From positions 186,001 through 250,000 of the forward strand of contig MQVO02000012.1 in assembly GCA_001986395.2 (NCBI GenBank): DNA of 64,000 bases. The letters are read 5' to 3'. The stretch's first letter is position 1; the number at the start of each line of letters is the position of its first letter. A program made the position numbers and the translations under genes. Under the pieces are notes generated by a model. The model saw only the letters and a list, made by a program, of their open reading frames with translations, was not told the origin of the DNA and did not search any database. This document shows, one piece after another, positions 46,865 through 59,135 of the stretch. Source of the DNA: Irpex lacteus. Taxonomy: Eukaryota > Basidiomycota > Agaricomycetes > Polyporales > Irpicaceae.

Positions 46865-48264
46865 CTACGATGTCTGCGGGAGCAACTCCTCCATTTCCTC
46901 TTCCTTATCCTCATCCACTGTATTCCTTCTCGTCTTCTCACTTCTACGAACCTGCTCACAGACCCTCTTCCACGCTGTCCTCCCTAGTCCCATCAACAGT
47001 GCGCCCACCCAAGCTCTTGCCCTCCAAATCGCATGCACTCGATGATCCACTCTATCAGGTCTAACGCGATGGTCTGTATCCACCACGACGTTCAAGGTTA
47101 GCAAAGTGATGATAATCGAGGCCAGTGCCGTGGACGAGGATATCATAAAGATAATGATCGTTTGAAGACGAGCCGCTTGGGTGACAGAGGAACCGCCAAG
47201 AATCGCACCAGTCATCATTCCTGGGATTGCGATGATTCCTAGCACGCTGTCATTTACAGATATTCAGTGCATCTTCTGAATGAAATGATGTTACAACAAG
47301 AGGTACAGTCGCGACGTACCTCATCTGGTTGATGCACGGTGTCAACGCCAGCCGTAGAGCTTCCACCGCGACAGGCTTGCAAGCTTCGAACCTAGTAGCT
47401 CCAAAAGCAAGGTGCGTCTCGATCCTATCTCTGTTCTCACTGACAACACCGGAGAAAACCCTCTTAGACAGGGCGACGCTAAGTGTGACGAGATTCTAAC
47501 ACTCACTGAAGCTCGCGTAGAATAAAGTTGACGGCGATCACTATAGCTGACACTGTACTCCCACAAAGCATACCGATGATGGGTACTGTGCCGAATGATA
47601 GCAGCCAAATGGGGAGTGTTCTTAGTAAGCTGGGGCAACGTGCAAGTATTTCTTGACTGAGTTGCTCACCGTATTGAGATGGTTTCCACAAAGGTATTAT
47701 ATTCATCGCGAAACGCGCTCCCACGATGGATACAGGGATTGTCGACCCTAGCATTGCTACTAAAACGCAGATAAACTGAAATTTGAGAGCTAAGATGTCA
47801 ATATATACGGTAACAGCAGCGTACACGAAAGCTCACCATGCTTCGGTGTCGTCGTTTGGCTTTATTCACGACTAGTCGCAACTATCAGCCCGGTTTGCAC
47901 AATCTTCCTAGTAGCGCACTCTCAAATTAATGAGTATCACTCACCTACTTCCGTCGCACCCATCAGGTTCAGCATGACTATGCGGGGCTTCAGTCTACCA
48001 GCCACCTGTGCAGACGTACGATCCGGACTCACAAGCGATACCAACCACAGCCCACACGCTGTCCGTTTCGAACACTCGCTGCAATATCACTGCTACGAGA
48101 GATAGCTGTAGAATGCACCGAATTGCGGCCACGATGAGAGAGCTGCCCAGCTCGAGTCCAAATGTTCGTGAGATTAGTGCATCAAAGAGGATGAATGAGA
48201 AGGCCAGGGCTACGTGACCCCAGCCCAATTCTTGTTCCGAGGATAGAGGTTGCGTCGTATCCAT
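46865..48264 (-). CDS. UPF0014 (FetB-like) membrane protein, copy A
   Basis: Seven exons (48264-48033, 47977-47945, 47871-47837, 47775-47670, 47585-47507, 47439-47320, 47246-46865) join to 328 residues. Family blocks: HVALAFSFILFDALISR, FMLNLMGATEVVVNKAKRR, AMLGSTIPVSIVGARFAMN, PIIGMLCGSTVSAIVIAVNF, HENRDRIETHLAFGATRFEA, and LGIIAIPGMMTGAILGGSSVTQAARLQ with several transmembrane helices. The bacterial relative FetB is the permease half of an iron exporter; the fungal role is not established. No ATPase partner (FetA-like) is nearby. The tail is charged and acidic (DEDKEEEMEELLPQTS). It diverges from copy B across about 630 bases. Confidence 0.9.
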
Positions 48265-48892
48265 AGTGAAGCTAATCGCTAGCAGCTGGGTTGAGGGCAC
48301 CGGTGTACTCAACCAGAGTCAGTGCTCGACCTGATCTTATCAGATACACGACGACTCGTAGTTCTGCCTCGTGCCATGTCACGTTGCTGTGAGAGCGAGC
48401 TACTGAGCTCGTGAGAATCGCGTCGCACAAGAATCCTACCATAAGTATGACCAATCTTGAACCTATCAGTTCCACGCGTGGCCAGAATCGCGCGTATGAT
48501 GATGGCCACGGTCATGGTAGTAAAGAAGAGAAACTCACAACAGGTAAGCGCCGATTGGAATAATGGCGGCATCAACTAATTTGGCACGTTTGCACACTCA
48601 GTCACATCGACTGCGACTTCTTACGTGCAGTACCCATTTCCAGAAATGACTTGGTTCAGGGCAATTACAATGATTTGAGCTTGATTTGAGCGAGTGGAGT
48701 CGTACTAGAGTGACTGCCGCAATAGGCAAAACCTACGTCATTCCCCGCAGCGACTCGGAATGATCGCAGACGCGGCTGTCAACGGATACCGTCATCATCG
48801 AGGCTGGAGGAGTCCCCGCCCGCCATGGACGCGCAGAACATCTTTTTTCTTTGCTCTCAACATCCATCACACTCTCATCACCGTCTTACACG
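48265..48892. promoter_or_regulatory. Shared divergent promoter of the UPF0014 pair
   Basis: The 628 bases between the two start codons must hold both promoters. No TATA box stands out. A minus frame at 48309-48575 is open but unlike any known protein. Confidence 0.5.
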
Positions 48893-50180
48893 ATGGACAG
48901 CGGGCCAGGAGCATCCCATAAAGACTTGACTTGGCAAAACGTCGGCCTCGCCTTCTCCTTCATCCTCTTCGATGCCGTCTGCTCCAAAGCTTTCGGTCTC
49001 GGGGTCGGCAGCTCGCTCGTAACGGCTGCGGTACGATGCGTTATACAGCTCACGCTTGTGGCCCTCGTTCTGCAGAAGGTGTTCGAGGCCAATAATCCAT
49101 GGGCGGTGGCGGGCATAGCTTGTGAGTTTTCCTCGACCGTTTGAACGCGTCCATTCCTAACGAGATATGGCAGGCTTATTGAACTTGATGGGGACTACAG
49201 AGACTGGTGAGTTGTACAGATTCACGGATATATGCGCTCTGACTCACATACCTACAACGCCCAGTCGTGAACAAAGCAAAGCGGAGATATGACCATATGG
49301 TGCGCGTTCCTACCATGGCCGTTTCCTTCTACACCCCATAGATCTCACACGGAATAGTTCCCGACCGTTCTGGTCGGGATGTTAGGCTCAACTATACCCG
49401 TATCAATCATCGGCATCCGCTTCGCCATGTCGGTGGATCCATTCTGGAAGCCAGAACAGTATAGTGGGTCTCCTGTTGTTCGCCATCGAGATGAAAGACT
49501 GACATCCCGCGCAGTCCCTGTCGTAGGAATGCTCTGCGGTGCCACTATCTCAGGCATTGTCGTCGCCATAAACTACATTCTTAAAGAGATCTAGTGCGTA
49601 CTACTTCGCGTCCTTTGAAACACGAAGATGCTGATATCGTCTTCATGAAGTGAGAACAGAGACAAGATTGAGATGTACCTCGCTTTTGGTGCCACCAGGT
49701 TTGAGGCTTGCAAACCAATTGCCACAGACGCACTCCGTCTTGCATTGACACCCAACATCAACCAAATGAGGTGTGTCTCTCATTCTCCTCTACCTACGGG
49801 CTCTTATCTTGGCTCACACCTTCTGCAGCGTCCTAGGTATAATCGCCATCCCAGGCATGATGACCGGAGCCATCCTCGGAGGCTCCTCAGTCCAGCAAGC
49901 CGCTCGCCTCCAAATGGTCATCATGTTCATGATCTCCTCTAGCACCGCTCTTGCCTCTATCGTCACCACGATTCTCGCTCTCAACGTCGTGGTGGACACT
50001 GAACATCGGGTTCGGACTGATAGAATTGATAATCGGCCCCATGCTGTGTATAGGGCGAGGAACTGGGCGGTGGAGAGGGTGGTAGAGCGTGTCAAGAGCA
50101 TGGGAGGCAAGGTTGTGAGCGTGTTCAGGGGTGGAAAGGATAAGGGTGATGAAAGCGAGAGGGAGAGACTGTTGGGCTGA
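48893..50180 (+). CDS. UPF0014 (FetB-like) membrane protein, copy B
   Basis: Seven exons (48893-49121, 49174-49206, 49265-49299, 49358-49463, 49515-49593, 49651-49770, 49829-50180) join to 317 residues. The five internal exons are 33, 35, 106, 79 and 120 bases, exactly as in copy A, and the proteins match closely in the core (NVGLAFSFILFDAVCSK, MLGSTIPVSIIGIRFAMS, YENRDKIEMYLAFGATRFEACKP, LGIIAIPGMMTGAILGGSSVQQ). Copy B therefore arose by inverted duplication with introns in place. The C-terminus differs from copy A (ends KDKGDESERERLLG). Likely an internal-membrane transporter; the substrate is unknown, with iron the only hint from bacteria. Confidence 0.92.
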
Positions 50181-50479
50181 GGGTTTCGTCATGAAGGCAA
50201 GTCATTGGTGACCGAACAATATGGTCGTTCATGAGCTCACGGATTCAATTTCTACAGGCTATTATGTACATGCAGCCTGTCTTATAAAGCATAATATCTT
50301 CCGTATATCATAGTACAGCGGTACACAGGTGTTAATTTCGTCGTCGGTTTGAAACTCACATGTAACGATTTCAAATGGAGAAAGATGCACATAGGTCACG
50401 ACATGCAGGACAAAATCGACTTTAATTTTGAGTAGAACAAGGTTGGAGGACATGACAAATCGACCTTGAAGCTACCTCA

Positions 50480-51707
50480 CTACTCATCCGCTTGCCAGTC
50501 TGGAATGTGGAAGATCTCTCCGAGCTTCGCCCATTCCTGTCGCGCACGGCCCGCCATTTCTTTCTTGGCATACTCTGTGCAAGACAGGCATCGCTTCTCG
50601 GACAATCCGAATTCGGTCTGTCCAATCCACCAGTCCCAAGATGTGAAGCAACACCCCTCGTGGAACACACCCTCTCTTCCGGCCTCCGCAAGCAGCTTCT
50701 GATACACGCCTTTGCAACCTCTATTAGAACAGGACGAAAATCTTGCTTCACCAACAGATTCTTCGAAGAGAACGCGTTCAACCTGAGCTTCTATCTGCAT
50801 CAGCTTGCGTCGTGCGTCAAGACATGTCTTCTGGTCGTCCAGGGAAAGTTTGACCGTCTCGGTGCCATATTGAACTCCCTCCAAGAAGCTAGTCGAGTCG
50901 AGATATGAGCATACGAAAAGCGCGACTGGCAATACTTTCGTTCGATTAGCAGCTCTTGCAAGTAGAACGACAGCGACCGTATCTTTGTGCTGCATTTCAA
51001 TGGGATCGTCCATCGGCTCTTGATCAAAAGCCCATGATAAGTTGATCCATTCGTCGTAGTTGGAAGTGAAGATCCGCTCGAGGCGAGCAAAGCCTGAGTC
51101 TACGATATGTTCCACTTTATAAATTACTCCCAGACGTAGCATCCTATAGAATCGCTCGAAAGGAATGGTTGTGTCCCGGTCATAGTAAACGCTATAATCG
51201 CCGAACAGTCAGTGGCCTCTTAGGCGGTGCATGAAAGGAGGATTATGAGACTCCTTACTGATTGCCGCCATCGTATATGATGCTAAAGAACTCGCCGAGT
51301 TCGTCTCCTTTCTCGGCAAGTGCTAATGTTACCTCCTGATACGTGTTCGTTGCAGAGGAGCTTCGAGTCCTCGCCTGAGAAGCAGACGAGGTAGCTGCGG
51401 TCAAGGCATCCAAACGCTCTCGGAATATCTCCGAATGATACGAGAGAATACCAGAGTGCAGCTTGAATGCCACACCGTCGGACGAGATGAGGATAAGTAG
51501 CCCATCGGGAAACCATAGTTGAGGGTGGCGGCTTCTGTATGCTGGTGAGTTTTGATTGCTGACGCAATTCCGACTGGGCGAGGATTGTTGCCCTTGGGAA
51601 CGAGTGGAATTCTGAGATATTTGCGAGCCTGAGGCGATTTTTCTCTTCTTTAGAGGCTTTTCATCGCCCGAGCTCATCTCATCCATGAAACCGCTGTTGA
51701 ATGGCAT
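50480..51707 (-). CDS. BTB/POZ-domain protein, copy 1
   Basis: Exons 51707-51259 and 51191-50480 join to 386 residues. After a Ser-rich start with a basic cluster (EKPLKKRKIA, nuclear-signal-like) comes a BTB-type core: LWFPDGLLILISSDGVAFKLHSGILSYHSEIFRERL, then EVTLALAEKGDELGEFFSIIYDGG, then a helical part (FERFYRMLRLGVIYKVEHIVDSGFARLERIF). The C-terminus has a Cys-rich segment (CSNRGCKG…CLSCTEYAKKEM) and ends LGEIFHIPDWQADE. This layout is common in agaricomycetes, where such proteins are expanded; their roles are largely unknown and may include scaffold or ubiquitin-ligase adaptor functions. The initiator could also be the ATG seven codons downstream. Confidence 0.87.
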
Positions 51708-52333
51708 GCAAAACGCTTGCTTAGCGTGATGTTTATATTAACATTTACGAACTTACTACTCTAAATTGAGCTATATGGTCTATGGGAAGTGAACAGGTCA
51801 GAGTCTGCAAGGGTGAAGGCCTCGCGATCGTGAGCAGAGTTGTGTTTGCTGGCAAAAGCCCACAGCGCAGCCTGGGTAGCGCTCGCACAAGCTGCACGAT
51901 ATCTCCATCAAGACTTTGAGTCGTGAGATATATCGCTTAGGAAGGTGTATCCAACTTATGCTCTACACAACGATTACATTTCTTTCAACGAATTTTCAAG
52001 GATAATCAATTTGTAGGACAAATCATAGAAATAGCGAAGACGCAGTCCAAGCCATTGGCAACTTGAAGCGCATGATCACCGTGACGGAGCAGACTGTAGG
52101 GAGATATAATGTAGCAAGGGCCTTCCGGAGTATCTGAGAGCGGTCACGGAGAACGCCCTGAGCTATTCAATATCCTTTCGAGGCGCAAAAGAATAGCAGC
52201 GAGAGCTACGAGGCTGACGAAGCGTTGGGAACCAGAACACCAGGACTAGTCAAGAGTTGTATTAGCCTGCGCGTCTAGATGTTAGACGAGAGAACACACC
52301 TATGAAATTCACAGTTCGTTCACGAACGAACTC
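51708..52333. other. Gap between tandem BTB genes
   Basis: About 630 bases upstream of copy 1 and downstream of copy 2. No further BTB fragment or other gene is visible. Confidence 0.45.
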
Positions 52334-53554
52334 TCAGGCCAGCTTCTTGGGTGGCGTCCAATCTGGAACATTGAAGATTTCTCCTAGTTTGTCCCATTGC
52401 GTCCTCGCGTGCTTCCTGATTTGCGATTTCAAATGCTCTTTGCAGGCACTGCATAGTTTCTGCCTTCCCTCAATTTCTTCGATGTCGTCTATCCATTCAT
52501 CCCACCCTGAGAAGACGCGTCCATCAAGCACATTATTCCGGAGGGCCCTTAGAATCAGATACCTGCACTCTGCAATACAAGCCTGACGAGCGGTGCATTG
52601 GGCTGCGGGTCCATCGAACGCCATTTCCAAAAAAATTTCTGTCGTCCCAGCTTCTATTTCTTGTAGCCGTCGACGTGCATCTACACATGTCAACTGGTCG
52701 GCAATATCGAGCTTGAGGGTCTCGAATGAGTAAGATAGGCCTTGCAGTAGACATGCGGAGTCAATCTCTGCGGTACAAGCATACAGCATAACGGGCAACG
52801 ACTGGATACGCTTAGCATCTCGCGCCAATGGGACAAACGCCACTGTGTCCTCTATTTTCATCTCTATAGGACAAGTTGCTTCGTAGAAAGTCTTGTCACT
52901 GCTGATCCATGCGTCGAAGTCCGAAGGAAACGCCTGCTCGAGGCGAGCAAAGCCTGACTCCACAATTTGCTGGACCTTGTACTTGACACCTAGTCGTAAT
53001 ATTCGATAAAAGTGAGAAAACGTGATGCGTGTTTCGAGGTTGTAGTACATGTTCCTGTGTGTGTGTGATTAGACAGTCGCGCATACTGGCCGCATAGTAC
53101 GCAGTTAAACTAGGGCCAGTCAAGCTTACTGGGTTTTGCCGTCATATATCATATCGAAGAGCTCGCTCAGATCGTCTCCATTCTCTGAAAGACTCAAGGT
53201 TATCTCTTGGTGAGTACCTATTGCTAATACTGCCCCGGATTGTGGATTTCCCAGAGGAGACAAGGCTGCGATGTGCTCTTTCAAAACTTCTGAGCGACGG
53301 GCGAGGAGCCCCGAATGTAACTTGAATATTACTCCGTCAGCTGCAATGACAGTGACCAAGCCGTCCGAAAACCACAGAGTCGGATGTCGCCTGGCTTCGC
53401 CTTCCAGTGAAGGTAGAGCGATGCCCGAAACCTCAACGTTTCCATCGGGATGCCGCCGTTGTTCTTCATCTGCAGTCTGAGACTGTGACCTGGCGTTGAG
53501 TTTTCTTTTCTTCAGTGGTTTTTCGTCTTCGGAGCTTTCGTCTCGGTGAGCCAT
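52334..53554 (-). CDS. BTB/POZ-domain protein, copy 2
   Basis: Exons 53554-53130 and 53054-52334 join to 381 residues, with the intron in the same place and phase as copy 1. Matching landmarks are EDEKPLK-KRK near the start, LWFSDGLVTVIAADGVIFKLHSGLLARRSEVLKEHI, EITLSLSENGDDLSELFDMIYDG, FYRILRLGVKYKVQQIVESGFARLEQAF, a Cys-containing C-terminal part (CIAECRYLILRAL and CSACKEHLKSQI), and LGEIFNVPDWTPPKKLA. The copies are clearly homologous but well diverged, so the duplication is not recent. Same strand, about 600 bases apart. Confidence 0.88.
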
Positions 53555-54735
53555 TGAGCTATGTATGAGGGCGTAACACGCGTAAAAAATTCAAGGTATG
53601 AACTATACAAAGTAGCCTGAGGTCAGTGCGAAGAATCGTCACAGCGCAATCGCAATGAAGACCACACGTACCGATGAATAAGGCCGCTAGTACTGTATAT
53701 AAATATTAGTTAGTACAAACGTGTGTTGGGTTTTCGACACAGGAGCGCAAACTCACATTTACTCGAGACTGACAAGCTTAAGTTGGTTCTGGCAGTGGTC
53801 GAGTTAACGTTCCGACTGATCGTAGGCGCTTATGACGCCACATGTGCATGAACAGCGACGGTCATCAACCCGAAGGTTCTTCAGCTCTCTCGACACCACA
53901 CAACGATGGTCACAAACGAGAGTCCATCGATGTAAAGGACCGTAGCGATCGTCGAATCCCTCAGGGGGAGCATGAAGTACCAATGGTGAGTGCCATGTTT
54001 TACCAGAATATGTCACGTAATCAGCTCACGAGATAACCATGCCAGTGCTCGCGCGTTCACAGAGGTGTCCATCCCGCTTTCCACAACAGAAGAAAGTAGT
54101 GTGACACGGCGAACCTTTGGATGAATGGTGGACTACAATGCTTGCCGTATAAGTTACTTAAGTAGGTGTACCTACCAGGAGTACTTGTCTCCTAGAAAGC
54201 TCTTCTTTACCATTACTCGCGCCAAGAGTGCGTGCTTTGACGAAGACCGGTAGAAGCTTTCAACAAACCCTACCTCGCCCCGGTCTCCAGCGTGACCTTC
54301 AGTGCGCACACGGCTGTTCTGCTCCCTGAATGCGCTGCGGGATCGGACGGTGTGGCCATCTCACGACTGTCCACACATTTGTTCCTGGTTAGGCAACAAC
54401 ATCCGACTCTTTGCTGACATCCGAGAGGCACCGCATGCTTTACCAGATAAAAGTAGCAAGTGAGTACACTTTCTCCTACTGTAAGCGCAAGGCAGCATCA
54501 TATTGACATTTGATGTTGTCTTCCAACGTAGAACGAGTATCAGAAGCGCCACGCGGAACTGTGGGTAACGCCCTCATAGCTCGGGTGCAGCGGCTTCGAA
54601 CGCGGCGCAGAATCATCGGCAATGTTTATATATAAATACTGAGGCCATGGCACCCACAGCTACGACGCCTGCTTGCGCCCCGAGTTCTTTGACGTCTTCC
54701 CAAAAGGCGTGGTCGTGCGACCCACTGTACCTGCA
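53555..54735. other. Intergenic: BTB promoter and sedolisin promoter
   Basis: No gene recognised in about 1.2 kb. It holds the divergent upstream regions of BTB copy 2 and the sedolisin. Confidence 0.45.
54625..54638 (+). promoter_or_regulatory. TATA box of the sedolisin gene
   Basis: TTTATATATAAATA lies about 100 bases before the chosen start codon. An ATG at 54647 opens a 45-codon out-of-frame reading frame, but it is probably upstream of the transcription start. Confidence 0.55.
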
Positions 54736-57240
54736 ATGCGCGTGCAACTATCGTGGATCCTTCTCGCGGCCTGCGCGTTCGTGAACGCCGCACCCGGAAT
54801 CCGTAGCATACCAAAAGTTAAGGAAACTATCAATCCGCCTTCCAAGTGGACAAAGGGTGCACGGGCTCCTTCCAATGCGATCATTGAGCTTCGCATTGCA
54901 CTTCCGCAACCCAATTTCCCTGAGTTAGAGAGGCATCTGGCCGAAGTCAGGTTCGTTACATCGCACCACTGCATGCTTCCTCAGTGTTATCTCACGATAC
55001 ACATAGTGACCCTTTCCATGAACGCTACGGACAGCACTTGTCTAAGGAAGAGGTCGACGAGTTGATCACTCCTCATCCGGAGAGCGTCAGCCTTGTAGAC
55101 GAATGGCTGGCATTGCACGGCCTTCGCGGATCCGCTGTATCTCGTACTGCCTCTGGCGACTGGGTTAAGGTGAAAGTGCCCATCAGCCTCGCTGAGGAGA
55201 TGCTTGACACGGTAAGTTCATGATAATACGGCCTCTCCATTCGATATTGGTCTAATAACTCTTTGGAACACAGACGTATCATGTTTACACCCATGTCAGC
55301 GGGACAACCTCCCTCCGTACTACCTCATACAGTCTTCCCGAGCACCTCCATGAACATATCGAGTTCGTCCAGCCGACTACCCTGTTCTCTAACTTCCATA
55401 ACCAGGCGGCGACTTTCCACTTTGACAAGGAAGCACAAGCCGTCCCTGCAGCGGATGCACCTCCGATCAACGTTCCCACTGCGTCCGGCGGTAAAGTCGA
55501 TGCAAGCTGCAACACCACAATTACTATTTCGTGTCTCAAGCAGCTCTACAACGCTGTGGGATATGTGCCCTCTGCGAACAATGGGAATAAAGTTGCCGTG
55601 ACTGGATACCTCGAGCAATTTGCGAACATTGAAGACCTGCAGCTATTCTATGCCGACCAGGTCCCGGATGCGCTGGGCACGAACTTCACGTTTGTTTCTA
55701 TCAACGGTAGGCGACTGTCAACCTTCTTCACATAGCATGAAATGTGATCGTACTCACGGTATTATTTAGGTGGTCTCAACAACCAAACCGTAGCCGATGC
55801 TGGCGCGGAAGCTAACCTGGGTATACATCTTGCCTTTCATGTGGTATGCTGAAATGTGACTGACATGGCTGTAGATACGCAGTTTGCTTTCGGAATATCT
55901 CACCCAATCCCGCCGACATTCTTCTCGACCGCGGGAAGGCCTCCTTTTATTCCCGAGGAACCCGGTCAGGAGAACACGAACGAACCTTACCTTGACGTAC
56001 GTGTAATTTCAGCAAGTCCATACGTCAATAAAGGGCTCACACTACTCCAGTTCTTGGACTTCGTCTTGAACCATCCCAACCCACCTCAAACGATCAGGTA
56101 AGTTATCAGCACTCGCCCGGCCCAACGACGATGTGCTAATACCAATCCCGTGCAGTACGAGTTATGCTGACGATGAGCAGACTGGTGAGCGAGAGCGTCT
56201 TGCAGCATTCCTTTCGAAGACACTCAGTATCATACTTTACTAGTTCCCAAGAGCTTTGCTCAGAGAGTCTGCAACGGGTTTGGTACTCTAGGTATGCCTG
56301 ATATCCTATCATTACTGTTGGTCATTCTGCTGATATTCTCATCCTACCCCCAAGGCGCTCGCGGTGTCAGCCTTACCTTCAGCTCTGGTGACGGCGGTGT
56401 CGGCGATGGCGACCCCGACCCGGCTACTCAAGAGTGCTTCACCAACGACGGTACGAACCGTACTGAATTCCTTGCCGGGTTCCCACCCTCCTGTCCCTTG
56501 TAAGGATCTATCTCCCTTCTACAAAGACCCGCATTTACGTCGATTTGTATAGCGTTACAGCTGTTGGCGGAACCATTCACATCCCCGAAACTGCAGTGTC
56601 TTTCTCTGGAGGTGGATTCAGCAACCTGGTACGTGACGTTATTCACAAACGCATCCCGTAATCTTATCAATTCGCTCTCAGTTTTCTCGGCCCGCATACC
56701 AAAACGCCGCTGTTCCCGCGTTCTTGAGTAAGTTGCCAAACGGAACGTTTGCTGGTCTGTTCAACCCGTAAGTGAACCCATATGCGTTTGTGGCTTTGAG
56801 CCTCGACTAACTATTGTGTCCAGGAATGGTCGCGCTTTCCCGGATGTCTCTGCTCAAGCAGACAACTTCAAGATCTTCTTCCAAGGTAGATCAGGGTTAA
56901 TTGGTGGAACATCGGCCTCCGCACCAACCTTCGCAGGCTTTGTGGCCCTACTGAACGATGCTCGTGTCAAGGCTGGTCTCCCAACCCTGGGCTTCCTTAA
57001 CCCATTGATCTACGCTATCGGGGCAACTCACCCTACCGCGTTCAACGATATCACTACTGGGCACAACCCGGGCTGTGGTACTGAAGGATTTAACGTGGGT
57101 TTATCTACCTTAACATCCTCCCCGCACGATCATTGAAGCTTCTCCCCTCGTAGGCAACCAAAGGTTGGGATCCTGTCACTGGCTGGGGCACACCCAACTT
57201 CGGTAACCTGAAGGATGTCGTGACTAGTAAATTGAGGTGA
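54736..57240 (+). CDS. Sedolisin-family (S53) protease, tripeptidyl-peptidase type
   Basis: Thirteen exons join in frame (54736-54950, 55007-55211, 55274-55706, 55770-55820, 55875-55996, 56051-56097, 56156-56184, 56244-56291, 56355-56499, 56553-56628, 56682-56767, 56824-57094, 57154-57240) to 604 residues. A signal peptide ([18 protein letters not shown]) leads into a propeptide with [20 protein letters not shown] and [16 protein letters not shown]. The mature enzyme has the Glu/Asp pair in [22 protein letters not shown], the oxyanion Asp in [22 protein letters not shown], and the Ser nucleophile in [14 protein letters not shown]. It ends [13 protein letters not shown]. These acid proteases remove tripeptides from extracellular protein. 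The short exons 4 and 7 are each fixed by frame and motif continuity. Confidence 0.94.
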
Positions 57241-57551
57241 CGATAATGATGTAATGAACAAGTTAAGAAACGTTTGTACGAGACATGTGTAGTTGCTTTG
57301 TGAAATCCACCTGCGTGCTTACTATATAGCATTGGTATATAAAGCGTGTCGCTAGGTCATGAGAAGACGGATTTATGGAAACTGTGATCATACCGTGAGA
57401 GGCGCATGCATTCTACCAACTTGAATGCCGCCGTAACGAGTTACTGGATCGGTCGAGACCTTACACCTTTGGCGCTGCCCACTTGGCCCGTATTCCTCCT
57501 CTCTCCCTTACACCCACCACCAGTATCATTATCTGCGCCGTAGCTTGGTCT
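57241..57551. other. Short intergenic gap before COQ4
   Basis: About 310 bases holding the sedolisin 3' end and the COQ4 promoter. The COQ4 frame is open further upstream to 57483 but lacks an earlier ATG. Confidence 0.45.
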
Positions 57552-58539
57552 ATGTCAGTAAGAAACTTGGTAACACAGGCATCCAAACATGCGTCGTCAC
57601 GCGTCGCAACGCGTTCTACGGCGGCAGCACTGGGCACAAATGTGCAAGCCCGCATGAAGAGCACCCAGCCAAACTATGAAGGACACGTTCCGCTTACGTG
57701 GTTTGAACATGCTTTCATGTTCGCTGGGTCATCATACATGGCTCTTATGCATCCTGCAAGAGCAGGTACGTCCTTGTCATGTTTCGCTATCTACAGTATG
57801 GGCTAATCCTTGCGTAAAGACATGGTAGCAGCTGTTGGTGACCTTACTTCAGGACCTGTCCTTCCTGGGCTACGAGACAAGATGCTATCAAGTTCAGAGG
57901 GCCGCAGAATACTCAAGGAGCGACCTAGGATCAATACCCGAACCGTGGACATGAATAAACTGGCGCTTCTGCCTGAGGGCACATTCGGAAACGCGTATGT
58001 GACGTGGTTGGAACGCTGTGGGGTTACTCCAGATACGAGAGAACCGGTACGCCCTATATCTGCTTTCCATGTTGCCATGTCGTGACAAATGTATGGGCGA
58101 ATCCTCTGACAAGGTCCATTACATCGACGATCCAGAACTCGCCTACGTCCTCCAGCGGTATCGCGAATGCCACGACTTCTACCATTGCATCGTCAACCTA
58201 CCTGTGAACGTGGAGTCTGAGCTAGCAGTGAAGTTCTTTGAATTCGCCAACCTGGGTCTTCCTATGGCAGGATTTGCGGCTGCTTTCGGTCACCTTCGAA
58301 TAAGCTCGACAAAACGCAACAGGCTTTTTCAGGAATATGTGCCTTGGGCTATCAAGTGCGGGAGCAGCGCGCAAAACCTTATCACTGTGTACTGGGAGGA
58401 ACGATGGGAGCAAAACGTGGAGGACCTACGGAAGGAGCTTGGCATTTGGAAGGCACCGGAAGCTCGTTGGGGGAAGGCTCTCAGCGAAGCCAAGGCCGCA
58501 GCAGAACAGAAGAAGCAGGCGGTTCTGTTAACGCAGTGA
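57552..58539 (+). CDS. COQ4: Ubiquinone biosynthesis protein COQ4, mitochondrial
   Basis: Exons 57552-57765, 57820-58046 and 58114-58539 join to 288 residues. A basic, Ser/Thr/Ala-rich mitochondrial presequence (MSVRNLVTQASKHASSRVATRSTAAA) precedes the conserved domain: [109 protein letters not shown], and WEQNVEDLRKELGI. The HDxxH motif (CHDFYHC) is the metal site. Coq4 acts at the inner membrane in the coenzyme Q complex, in ring C1 decarboxylation-hydroxylation. The start is the first ATG that yields the presequence. Confidence 0.96.
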
Positions 58540-59135
58540 GTTTGGGTCTCCGCATTTAAATGCAGTGCTAATTTTCTTTGAAGAACGTCTAAAGATACAT
58601 GAACGCGCAATATACGTCGCGGTCGTATCATAGATGCTATCTAATTCTCGTAAGACATGTCCTGAAAACATGACTCCCTTCAATACCAGCCCCTTCCGTG
58701 GTGACTATCATTTTCCATGCACAACACCAACCTCTCGAGCTCGTCCAATTTCTGCGAATGCTCGCAATGCTCGGGCACGATCCTGACCGCGATGTCCGTA
58801 CACGCGGCGCTTGCAATGTGCTGGAAGAAATGACTCACGACTCCCACCTTCGCCGGTGCAACTGACTAATCCACCCCCATCAATTCATTTGCAACTAATT
58901 ACGAGTACGTTTCAAAAGATGTCACTACCGCCCTGTACGATATCTCTATGTCCACACTTGATACGCATTGGCTTGGGGCCTGCGTTGAGCGCACTTCTGT
59001 GACTCGAATAGCCACGCCGCTTCCTCCTGTATTCCGTGGAATTCTAATTAAACCGGTATAAAAAGATCAAGGTGAGCGAACGGGTCCTCACTTCTTCAAA
59101 CTTTACCTCCATCTCAGCAGCCTGCATTATTCAAC
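58540..59135. other. Intergenic region
   Basis: COQ4 3' end and promoter of aminotransferase copy 2. GGTATAAAAAG at about 59054 is a good TATA box some 80 bases before the next start codon. No gene is seen. Confidence 0.5.
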
